Below are positions 1 through 6,968 of a DNA stretch of 10,957 bases, piece after piece; positions within the stretch are counted from its first letter, which is position 1; every line of letters begins with the position of its first letter. Under the pieces are notes generated by a model. That model had not been told where the DNA came from, searched no databases, and saw only the letters and a program-made list of their open reading frames with translations. This stretch comes from Acidobacteriaceae bacterium (GTDB lineage: Bacteria; Acidobacteriota; Terriglobia; Terriglobales; Acidobacteriaceae), in the NCBI GenBank assembly GCA_030838305.1, contig JAUTWY010000341.1, forward strand, positions 1 to 10,957, given 5' to 3'. The translations under genes were made by a program, and so were the position numbers.

Positions 1-498
1 TAGAGGTGAAGTGATAGCGAAGCGCAAGGGCGTCGCTGCGAGGCGGGGTCTGAAGGAAGCGTGGAGCAAAAACGCGAGCCAATGTACAAGAACCGGATCT
101 GAGGCGTGAGCGTCGGGCGAGCGGGCCCATGATCGCGAAGCCCATATCTATCAAGGACGCAAAGCGTAAATCCGGTGGTTGCGCGTGGAAAGCAGTCGAG
201 CTTATCGCGGGAGATCTGCTGCACGTCACGGATTCGTGACTGAGGGTGGAGTAATTCATCCTGATCCTGCAGCAGAAGTCAGCAGCGGGCGTAGTACTCA
301 CGCGAGTGAGGAAGGCCCTAACAGTAAGAGTGAGTAGTAGAACGTCGAACTCATGGGTGGCACCGCGCCAGCCAATCAGCTTCGGCTGAGCTTTACAGGT
401 TCAGAAGACGGTGAAGCCGAAACGGAAACCTGCAGAGTGGCGAAGCCCTTGTGGCGAACGATGACTCGAACCTCCGGCCCGCAAGGGCTCAACTTACT

Positions 499-533
499 GA
501 ACCGCCCGATGCGGACCCGCCTGTCGGGTGGTG
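499..533 (+). ncRNA. Group II intron domain V (catalytic hairpin)
   Basis: ACCGCCCGA (501-509) pairs with TCGGGTGGT (524-532) through one G-T pair. An upper stem GCG/CGC is capped by a GACC loop, with a small bulge on the 3' side. Size and layout fit the roughly 34-nt domain V, the most conserved part of group II introns, which holds the catalytic metal site. Its intact pairing suggests that the RNA core has not decayed much. Confidence 0.82.
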
Positions 534-534
534 T

Positions 535-572
535 GGGAGGGGCGAGCAGGTGACTGCTCCCCCTATCCCGAT
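535..572 (+). ncRNA. Group II intron domain VI with branch-point adenosine and 3' splice site
   Basis: GAGCAG (544-549) pairs with CTGCTC (554-559) around a GTGA loop, and GGGG/CCCC plus GGG/CCC extend the stem. A565 is left unpaired near the base, followed by seven nucleotides to the proposed 3' splice site after 572. That matches the usual 7-8 nt branch-point distance. The 3' exon would begin at 573. Confidence 0.78.
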
Positions 573-773
573 TCGCCAATATTTGCAGATCTGACCGTTC
601 GTCCCTATCGTTAGCCACACCCAAACCCGGCGCCACCTGGCTTACTTAAAAATTGTCCGATGTTTCGTGACTGGGGTTAGTTAGATAGCCACAGCGTCAT
701 CCGCAGTGCTTGTCTTATTGCTTCCGAAAACTCTACTGTAGAACTCTGGAGGGGCAGTGCCTCGCCAAAGCAC
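573..773 (+). other. Intergenic leader between group II intron and first PilZ/HEAT gene
   Basis: This is the putative 3' exon of the intron and the 5' leader of the following gene. No convincing gene, tRNA or terminator was seen. A GGAGGGG purine run at 748-754 is the only Shine-Dalgarno-like sequence, and it lies about 19 nt before the ATG at 774, further than usual. TTGTCC at 653-658 and TTAGTT at 677-682 could be a weak -35/-10 pair, but the match is too poor to call a promoter. Confidence 0.5.
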
Positions 774-3700
774 ATGAGCATCGACACGCGCGGTGGCTCG
801 CGCAGCTTTGTTCGCAGCCTCAACATTCTGTTGAAACTCGCCCGCCTCTGTGAGTTTGGGCATGTGCGTACCGCCGCCCAATTTGAAACCACGTGGAAGG
901 AATTACGCAGCGCTCTGAACGAAAGCGGAGGTTCTGGCCTTCTACTCGGCGCTTCCGGCAATCAAATTCTTCTTGATGGTGTGCCGCTCGGCACATCCGC
1001 TGGCGAAAAGAATTTTGCGCAACTGCTAATCACTTCCGGTATTGCCAGCATCCATTTTTCTCCCGCGCTTACCCAATCACAGTTCGCCCGCTTTGTCCGC
1101 GCCTTTCCCAGCGGCAATGCAAAACCAGCTTCGCTTGCAGATCAACTGAAATCCGCGCTTGCAGGAGAAACCGGCATCAAGGTGAACGAGATTCGTTACG
1201 TCGCCGAAGATTCCTCGGTCGCAGGAATAAAAACGGCCGCGAACCTTGCTGCAAAAGTTCTTGGCGCCACAGGCGAAAAATTTCAGGATTTGTTCAATGA
1301 TCCTGGCCGCTTGTTGCAAATGATTCTGGCTGCTGAGAGTTCCCGGGGTGGAGATGGCGGCGGTTCGGGAAATTCCGGATCGAAAAGCGGCAGAGGCGAC
1401 GGGGCGTCCCGCGGCGCTGGTGGAGACGATCTTTGGGAGGCTCGCGGAAGCGGCTCCGCCGGGGGAGCTAACAGTAAGGTTGGATCTGGAATCGGTTGGG
1501 GATCTGAAGGCCCAGCCAACGGGTCCGGCTCTGGCAGTGGAACTGGTGCGGGGCTGGGACCGGGCAACGGTTCTGGGTCGGGAGATGGAAGCGGGTCGGG
1601 ATCTGGGACGGGCAGTGGCTCCGGAACAGGCTTGGGAACGGGATCGGGTAGTGGGAACGGGTCAGGAACTGGGTCAGGAGGCGGAAGCGGAGCGGGATTA
1701 GGAACCGGCAGTGGTGCTGGCTCGGGGAGCGGATCCGGCTCCGGGAGTGGAAGTGGTTCGGGCGCAGGCTCTGGAACCGAGCCGCCAAGAATTGGCCGGT
1801 GGCAGTCCGCCTCGGCATTATTGAGAACGACGTCAGGGTCCCCCGAATCAATGTTGCCCGCAACCACTATGACCCTGGGTGCTACTTACTCCGTGCCGGA
1901 GGAAGAAATACGCTCCGTCTTAAGTTTGTTCTCCCAGCTTGGAAAATCGCGCAAGAGCCCGGATGGGCGCATGGATATGCCCACATTTCAATCCAGGCTC
2001 AGCGCCTTGCCCGTTCGTGCACAGCATACGTTGCAGCAGGCCTTAGCCGGTTTGGCGGCCCAGGCGCCCACCGAAGCGCCAGATAAGCCCATGCTGCTCA
2101 AGTTGGCGGAGCACGTAGCTATTCGCTTCGCCCTCGACAGCTACGAGCGGGGTGAATTGCGCGTTAACGCCGTAAAGCAGGTCCTCGATCGCATGAATAC
2201 GGAGATTGAAGCCTTGCGCAAAATACTCGGCGCTCAGGAAGAGATGATGGCCAACGCTGGCCTTTCCGTACAATCCCACACCGAGCTCCTGGACCAGGAA
2301 TTTTGGCAGCAGGTGCCGGAAGAGAACAAAAAAGAAGTGCTGACCTCCGAAGAGGCTTGGTGTGTTCCCCCTCGCAACATTCGCGTCTTTCTAGAGGACA
2401 TGATGCGTCGCGGTGAACTAAAAACCGTCAACGAAGTCCTCCTGAATTACGCCGGTCGTATCGCCATGGACGCGCCAGAGGCCCGCAGGACGGTCGCCAT
2501 TGGCATATCGGATCTTGCGGAGCTTTATGGCAGCGGCGATGGGAGCGCGCTGATGGAGGCTATCCGCCGCGCTGGAAACCAGCTTGCCGTGGAACGCGAG
2601 CCGGAACTGCAAATGCTCGTCGGCGCCACTTTCGTGCGCCTCAGCCAGGAGGCCGCATCCAAACGTTGCTACGCCGCGATTCATCAGGCTCTGGCCTCTC
2701 TCGAAAGCATTGAGATCCAGCGTCCTGGTGCCACTCAAAGCTTACGCCCCCGCATTGGTGCTGAAGACCGTCTCCCCGAATTCGTCGAAGAGGCGTTGCG
2801 CGCCGGCCAGCTGCCTGATGGCTTGTCCGAAATTTTGGCTCTGATGCCACAGGCCACCTTGCTATACCTCACCAACAGATTTGGGCACTGCGGATTCCGC
2901 GAGGATTGCGAGCTGTTGGGCAATATGGCTCGCGTTCTCGGCGATGAGGCGACTCATCGCTTGATAGAAATCCTACAGACCGCCCCCGCGCCGGAAGCCG
3001 CCGAAGTCATCGGTCTTCTTAGTCAACTTGATCCGGACGCCGTCGAAAAATTGCTCCCTGGCCGCCTTGAACAATGGCCCCGCTCGGCGCACGACCGTAC
3101 GGTGCGTCAACTCTCTTCCGTTCCGGCTGAGCAGCGCGCCCGTTTGCTGGTGGCCCTCTACGATTTTCTTGACGTAATGATTCGCCCGCTCGCCATCGAC
3201 GAAATGGGTATGTCTGGGCGTCCCGAATGCATCACCAAGCTCATGCAATTGGTTGACGACGACCAAACGCCAGGCTTCGCGCGCGTTAAAGCCGTTGAGG
3301 CCTTGGGACGATTGCGTGCTACGCGCGCCGGCGATTCCCTGGAACGCATTCTTGAGGCGAAGCAGTTGTGGCGCTGGACCTATTCCAGTGAGTTGCGCAT
3401 CGCAGCCGCGCAGGCCTTAATCCTGATCAATCCGCCTCTCGGAACCCAAAAGGTCACGAGTTGCGGAATCGATCACAAGGATTTGGCACTCGGGCCCACA
3501 GACCCCGAGCCTAACGCCTCCGTTATTCGCCAGCGTCGTTACGCGCGCCTGAAACTTTCTCGCAACGTGATTATGACCACCACCAACCTCCGAGAAAATT
3601 TCAAGTTGTCCATCCCGGAACTAAATCTTGGCGGGGGCATCGGTTCTGGCGAGCGTAATTTGCCGCCCGGTTCAATCGTTGTGTTGAAGATATCTTCAGG

Positions 3701-3893
3701 CGTGCGCCCTATCAAAGCTCAAGCCATCGTTCGCGGCGCCCGTCCTCAAGCCCTGGCTTTTGAGTTCGTGGAAATGGACCTGGAAGAGCGAGCGCGGCTC
3801 AGAAAATTGCTGCTTGAACTTGGCTCACTGCCTCCATCCGCTGCCCCCATCAATCGCACCCGGCGCCGCGGCCGTATAGCCCTCAAGAACTAA
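774..3893 (+). CDS. Giant HEAT-like repeat protein with Gly/Ser linker and C-terminal PilZ-like domain (paralogue 1)
   Basis: A 1039-residue protein of unknown function. Residues 1-185 form a globular N-terminal module shared with the next gene, including FVRSLNILLK (12-21) and ILLDGVPL (65-72). Residues 191-335 are almost entirely Gly/Ser with occasional Thr, Ala, Asn and Asp, a flexible linker. Residues 370-890 are mainly helical. They carry a motif conserved with the paralogue, EAWCVPPRN (527-535), and HEAT-like helices near 835-885 (RVKAVEALGRL and RIAAAQALILI). Residues 919-1015 resemble a PilZ domain: R921xxxR925 is present, while the second motif reads ELNLGGG (949-955) instead of (D/N)xSxxG. 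The tail is basic (NRTRRRGR). No signal peptide or membrane segment is seen, so it is probably cytoplasmic. ATG 774 is the first start in the frame after TAG 678-680 and aligns with the internal Met of the paralogue, but it lacks a well-spaced ribosome binding site. The coding region is certain; the scaffold or c-di-GMP-related role is inference. Confidence 0.88.
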   Translation: MSIDTRGGSRSFVRSLNILLKLARLCEFGHVRTAAQFETTWKELRSALNESGGSGLLLGASGNQILLDGVPLGTSAGEKNFAQLLITSGIASIHFSPALTQSQFARFVRAFPSGNAKPASLADQLKSALAGETGIKVNEIRYVAEDSSVAGIKTAANLAAKVLGATGEKFQDLFNDPGRLLQMILAAESSRGGDGGGSGNSGSKSGRGDGASRGAGGDDLWEARGSGSAGGANSKVGSGIGWGSEGPANGSGSGSGTGAGLGPGNGSGSGDGSGSGSGTGSGSGTGLGTGSGSGNGSGTGSGGGSGAGLGTGSGAGSGSGSGSGSGSGSGAGSGTEPPRIGRWQSASALLRTTSGSPESMLPATTMTLGATYSVPEEEIRSVLSLFSQLGKSRKSPDGRMDMPTFQSRLSALPVRAQHTLQQALAGLAAQAPTEAPDKPMLLKLAEHVAIRFALDSYERGELRVNAVKQVLDRMNTEIEALRKILGAQEEMMANAGLSVQSHTELLDQEFWQQVPEENKKEVLTSEEAWCVPPRNIRVFLEDMMRRGELKTVNEVLLNYAGRIAMDAPEARRTVAIGISDLAELYGSGDGSALMEAIRRAGNQLAVEREPELQMLVGATFVRLSQEAASKRCYAAIHQALASLESIEIQRPGATQSLRPRIGAEDRLPEFVEEALRAGQLPDGLSEILALMPQATLLYLTNRFGHCGFREDCELLGNMARVLGDEATHRLIEILQTAPAPEAAEVIGLLSQLDPDAVEKLLPGRLEQWPRSAHDRTVRQLSSVPAEQRARLLVALYDFLDVMIRPLAIDEMGMSGRPECITKLMQLVDDDQTPGFARVKAVEALGRLRATRAGDSLERILEAKQLWRWTYSSELRIAAAQALILINPPLGTQKVTSCGIDHKDLALGPTDPEPNASVIRQRRYARLKLSRNVIMTTTNLRENFKLSIPELNLGGGIGSGERNLPPGSIVVLKISSGVRPIKAQAIVRGARPQALAFEFVEMDLEERARLRKLLLELGSLPPSAAPINRTRRRGRIALKN
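1344..1778 (+). repeat. Gly/Ser-coding low-complexity repeat tract
   Basis: This GGN/TCN/AGY-rich tract inside the first giant gene encodes residues about 191-335, dominated by GSGSG units with interspersed T, A, N, D or L. The codons of neighbouring units vary (ggctcc, gggtcg, ggatct, ggaagc). It is therefore not a clean DNA tandem array but a repeat maintained mostly at protein level, probably old or under amino-acid selection. The corresponding linker in the downstream paralogue is shorter and contains Pro and Thr. Confidence 0.85.
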
Positions 3894-3971
3894 TTCGCAA
3901 TCGCTTCATTTTTCGCGAAAGCGCGACTCCTCGAATCCGTTGCTACCTGCCCGTTACTTGACCCGCTGGGC

Positions 3972-3986
3972 ACATAGGACCTATGT
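3972..3986. repeat. Perfect 7-bp inverted repeat ACATAGG-A-CCTATGT, possible operator
   Basis: The two 7-base arms (3972-3978 and 3980-3986) are perfectly complementary around a single A. The dyad lies 54 nt before the GTG start of the second giant gene. Its size and position fit a dimeric-repressor site, but no regulator gene is adjacent, and I saw no copy in the other intergenic regions of the window. Confidence 0.35.
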
Positions 3987-4024
3987 ACCATTGCACGGGA
4001 CCGTTCTGGAACCTAGGGTACTAG

Positions 4025-4032
4025 AAAGGAAG
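4025..4032 (+). promoter_or_regulatory. Ribosome binding site of paralogue 2, bearing on the start choice
   Basis: AAAGGAAG lies 7 nt before GTG 4040, good spacing for that start. A weaker AGGA (4052-4055) lies 5 nt before ATG 4061. The first favours a GTG start. Homology with the upstream paralogue favours ATG 4061. Confidence 0.45.
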
Positions 4033-4039
4033 TCCTATT

Positions 4040-6922
4040 GTGTGGGCCTCCAGGACCATCATGAAAACAGATCCACACTCAGCCTCGGCACGCGCTTTCG
4101 TGCGTAGCCTGAACATTTTATTGAAGTTCGCCCGCCTTTACGGTTACGACCACGTCCGCACTATCGAGCATCTGGAAATAGCCTGGCGTGAGCTGCAAGC
4201 CGCCATACCTCCCGCATCTGAGTTAGGGCTGTTGCTGGGCGCGTCCGGTTCACAATTATTGCTTGATGGAGTGCCACTGGAAGGCGCTCCGGCGGAGAGG
4301 CAGTTTGCGCTGTTGCTTTCCACCGCGGGAATTGCCAGCGTTCAATTCTTCCCGAATGTGACTCAAGAGGAATTGCGGCGTTTCGCGCGTGCTTTTCCCA
4401 CCAGCAAAGCCAAGCCTGCCGAGTTGGCGTTGCAACTCAAAAACGCTCTCGTGGGAGCGCGCGGCGTGCGCATCAACGAAATCTGCTTCATTGCTACCGA
4501 TGCGCGCCTGAAAGACGCAAGCGTAGCCGCGCAGCTTGCGGTCGCTTCACTCGGTGATGCCGGCCAGGATCAATTCAAGCAGTGGCTCAATGATCCAAAA
4601 AAATTATTGGAGTTGATTGCCGCGGCGCAAGGTTCACACATAGACGGTGGCAGTGGCTCAGGACCTGCCGGACCACTCGGCCCAGGCACAAGCGGCACCG
4701 GCACCGGCATGGGCGTACGTGGCACAACGGTGACCGGCCCCGGAGTTCCGGGCACAGGCAATCCGGAGATTGAGTTTGCGAGCGGTCCGGGAAACGATCT
4801 TTCGTCTTCATCCCGGGGCGGTGACGCAGGTGGTTACTGGCTCCCCGCTGGCGCACCCGTCCCAGAAGGCCTGGTGCCAAGTTATTCGGATGGCAGAACG
4901 GTCGCGCCCAGTGAAGCTGAGATGTTCAAAATTCTCGGCGCGCTTACAAGTTTTGGTCAGATTGCTTCCGGTCAAGGCGGAATCGCTGGGGCCGGCACAT
5001 TTCAACAGCAAATTGCGCAATTGCCGGGCACTGCGCAGGCCACGCTACGACAAGCCATCGCAGGTTTAGCCGCTCAAACCACGCAAGCCAAGCCCGATGA
5101 AACCATGCTCGTGCAACTGGCTGAGCACCTCGCCATCCGTTTTGCCCTGGAGCAATTCGAACACGGCGATGTAAAAGTCAGCGCCGTCCGCCAGATGCTT
5201 GATCGCATGAATCAGGAGATTGAAAGTCTCCGCAACATTCTTGGTTCGCACGAAAATAAAATGACCGACGCGGGGATTCTCGTGGAATCCCACCGCGAAA
5301 TCCTCGACCGCCAATTCTGGGCCGCTGTCCCGGATAGCGGCAAGCAAATGGTTTTGCTTTCCGAAGATGCGTGGTGCATTCCGCCGCGCAACGTGCAGTC
5401 CTATGTGGCCGGCCTGCTTGAAAAAGGGAATGTCGCGGAAGCCATTGAAATTCTGCAAAACTATGCTTCCTGTGCCGACAGCGAAGAGGCCGACGCTCGC
5501 AAAAAAGCCGCTGCCGGTCTGTCCGAGCTGGCTGAACTTTATTCCAAAGCCAATCCCAGACTTCTCGGCGAAGCGTTACGTCACGTTGGTCTTCGCCTGA
5601 GTATCGAACAGGATGCGGAAGTGCAGGGCATGGTCAGCGCCGCGTTCGTGCGCCTGAGCCAGGAAGCGGCATCGAGTCGCTCCTTTTCCGCCATGGAGCA
5701 GGCACTCGAATTATTGGATGGCGTTGAAGCGCAGCGTCCCGGAATTGCACGCAGTTTGCGCGGCAAAATGGGTATTGAAGAGCGCGTGCCCGATTTTGTC
5801 GACGAAGCACTGCGCGCTCGTCAGGTTGCTGGCGGCCTCACTGGAGTTTTAAAACTTTTGCCGCAAGCATCCATGGAACAGCTCTCGGCACGTTTCAACC
5901 GCTGCAGCCAGCGTCAGGATGCAGAAAACGTCGCAAATCTTGCCGGAGATCTCGGTGAAGAAGGCTTGCAATATCTGCGTAGCGCGCTACGCGGCGGGCC
6001 GGTTGCCGAAGCCGTTGAAATGGTCGGGTTGCTCAGCAAACTGGATCCACAAGCCGTTGAGGTGTTTCTACCGGGGCGCATCAAGGACTTCTCTCGTAGT
6101 GCCCAGGATCGTATCGCGCGGCAGGTTTCGGGCAGTGGGGCCACGGGGCGCTGCCGCATTTTGTTGGACATTCTGGACTATGTCGATCCGCTGGTCATGC
6201 CGCTGGTCATCGATGAAATCGGTATGTCCGGCAATTGTGAAGCTCTCGGCCGCTTGTTGACCATCGTCGACGGCGATCTGCCCATCGGCTCCGGTCAGTA
6301 TCTCCGCGTCAAAGCAGTTGAAGCCCTAGGCCGCATTCCCGCGGCGGAATCCATTGCTGCGCTAAAGCGTATTGCCGGTGGAAAAAAGGTGTTTGGCTGG
6401 ACGCATTCGCAGGAGCTGCGCATCGCCGCACTGCAAGCCCTTGAAAAACTTGATCTCGCTTGGGCTCAGGAGTTCTTGCCCAAGAGCGGGATCGAAAATG
6501 AAGATCTCACGCTTGCGCCGTTAGCGATTTTAGCCAACTCCAAATTTGTGCGGCAGCGCCGGCATACGAGAGTGCGCCTCAGAAAGCCGCTTACGGCGGT
6601 CAGCACTAACTTGAAGGAGAATTGCCGCTTGGAAATAAAAACGGCCAGTCTGGCCGGCGGCGTAGCTACCATCAGCCGGCATCTCGCGCCCGGCACGCAG
6701 GTTCAGCTGAAGCTGCAGTTGGGTTTGCGCAATTTGCAAGCCACCGCGTTAATGCGCGATTATCGCGCGCAAGACATGGCCTTTGAAATTGTGGACATGA
6801 ATCTTGACGAGCGCACCAAATATCGCCGTCTGCTCGCCGGAAAACTCACCCGCCTGGTGCCCGCCGTTGAAGAAGACGCCGCCACCACGGTCGCGACAGT
6901 TAACGCTGCAGTCGTCCGTTGA
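4040..6922 (+). CDS. Giant HEAT-like repeat protein with C-terminal PilZ-like domain (paralogue 2)
   Basis: A 960-residue tandem paralogue of the preceding gene with the same architecture. Residues 17-200 are the N-terminal module (FVRSLNILLKFARL at 20-33, LLLDGVPL at 73-80). Residues 203-265 are a Gly/Pro/Ser/Thr-rich linker, much shorter than in paralogue 1. Residues 290-805 are a helical region with DAWCIPPRN (443-451), FVRLSQEAAS (536-545) and HEAT-like helices near 755-802. Residues 837-935 are the PilZ-like domain: R840xxxR844 is followed by T868-A-S870-L-A-G873-G, so Thr replaces the usual Asp/Asn. The Ala/Val/Thr-rich tail (935-960) is unlike that of paralogue 1. No signal peptide or membrane helix is evident. 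Numbering here starts at GTG 4040, which has the better ribosome binding site. ATG 4061 (residue 8) aligns with the paralogue start and may be the true one. Function is unknown; PilZ suggests c-di-GMP sensing or a degenerate protein-interaction role. Confidence 0.88.
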   Translation: MWASRTIMKTDPHSASARAFVRSLNILLKFARLYGYDHVRTIEHLEIAWRELQAAIPPASELGLLLGASGSQLLLDGVPLEGAPAERQFALLLSTAGIASVQFFPNVTQEELRRFARAFPTSKAKPAELALQLKNALVGARGVRINEICFIATDARLKDASVAAQLAVASLGDAGQDQFKQWLNDPKKLLELIAAAQGSHIDGGSGSGPAGPLGPGTSGTGTGMGVRGTTVTGPGVPGTGNPEIEFASGPGNDLSSSSRGGDAGGYWLPAGAPVPEGLVPSYSDGRTVAPSEAEMFKILGALTSFGQIASGQGGIAGAGTFQQQIAQLPGTAQATLRQAIAGLAAQTTQAKPDETMLVQLAEHLAIRFALEQFEHGDVKVSAVRQMLDRMNQEIESLRNILGSHENKMTDAGILVESHREILDRQFWAAVPDSGKQMVLLSEDAWCIPPRNVQSYVAGLLEKGNVAEAIEILQNYASCADSEEADARKKAAAGLSELAELYSKANPRLLGEALRHVGLRLSIEQDAEVQGMVSAAFVRLSQEAASSRSFSAMEQALELLDGVEAQRPGIARSLRGKMGIEERVPDFVDEALRARQVAGGLTGVLKLLPQASMEQLSARFNRCSQRQDAENVANLAGDLGEEGLQYLRSALRGGPVAEAVEMVGLLSKLDPQAVEVFLPGRIKDFSRSAQDRIARQVSGSGATGRCRILLDILDYVDPLVMPLVIDEIGMSGNCEALGRLLTIVDGDLPIGSGQYLRVKAVEALGRIPAAESIAALKRIAGGKKVFGWTHSQELRIAALQALEKLDLAWAQEFLPKSGIENEDLTLAPLAILANSKFVRQRRHTRVRLRKPLTAVSTNLKENCRLEIKTASLAGGVATISRHLAPGTQVQLKLQLGLRNLQATALMRDYRAQDMAFEIVDMNLDERTKYRRLLAGKLTRLVPAVEEDAATTVATVNAAVVR

Positions 6923-6968
6923 TTTTTCTCACCTTTCCAATCTGTCACGACATCGAGGGAGCGTTTCG

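Larger units (their letters stand above)
1..572 (+). ncRNA. Group II intron RNA, 3' part (5' end outside window), no intron-encoded protein seen
   Basis: Self-splicing retroelement RNA. The 3' end is recognisable: a domain V hairpin (about 499-533) followed by a domain VI hairpin (about 535-569) with an unpaired A565, seven bases before a 3' terminus ending in CGAT at 572. Upstream sequence is rich in nested stems typical of structured RNA: CTGCTGCA 216-223 pairs with TGCAGCAG 268-275, enclosing GTCACG/CGTGAC (225-230/235-240); GGGC 287-290 pairs with GCCC 315-318 around CTCAC-GCGA-GTGAG (297-310, GNRA loop); TCAGC-TTCG-GCTGA lies at 376-389; CAGGTT 396-401 pairs with AACCTG 427-432; GCCC-GCAA-GGGC lies at 477-488. 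No ORF long enough for a reverse transcriptase/maturase lies between these helices and domain V, where such an ORF normally sits. The element is therefore either ORF-less or has lost its ORF. Assignment of 1-490 to domains I-IV is inference; domains V/VI are firm. Confidence 0.82.
3894..4039 (+). other. Spacer between the two paralogues with several inverted repeats
   Basis: A non-coding gap of 146 nt. It contains a small hairpin TCGCG-AAAG-CGCGA (3913-3926) without a following T-run, a perfect palindrome at 3972-3986, and a wider inverted pair GTACC (3985-3989) / GGTAC (4017-4021). A Shine-Dalgarno-like AAAGGAAG lies at 4025-4032. The dyads could be operator or RNA structure, so the second gene may have its own regulation, although both genes run in the same direction. 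Confidence 0.5.

Noticed and set aside
353..636. Short ORFs on both strands in and after the intron
   Set aside because: They overlap the structured intron RNA including domains V/VI, resemble no known family and lack good ribosome binding sites.
1500..1780. CRISPR-like or minisatellite array
   Set aside because: The units are not identical at DNA level, have no regular spacers and are in-frame Gly/Ser codons of a coding sequence.
1283..1867. Long minus-strand ORF encoding Pro/Glu/Leu-rich repeats (PEPDPLPEP type)
   Set aside because: It is the exact antisense of the Gly/Ser repeat tract of the + strand gene, so its proline periodicity is a shadow of that tract.
3913..3926. Hairpin TCGCG-AAAG-CGCGA after the first giant gene as a terminator
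   Set aside because: The stem is short and no T-run follows, so it does not qualify as a rho-independent terminator.
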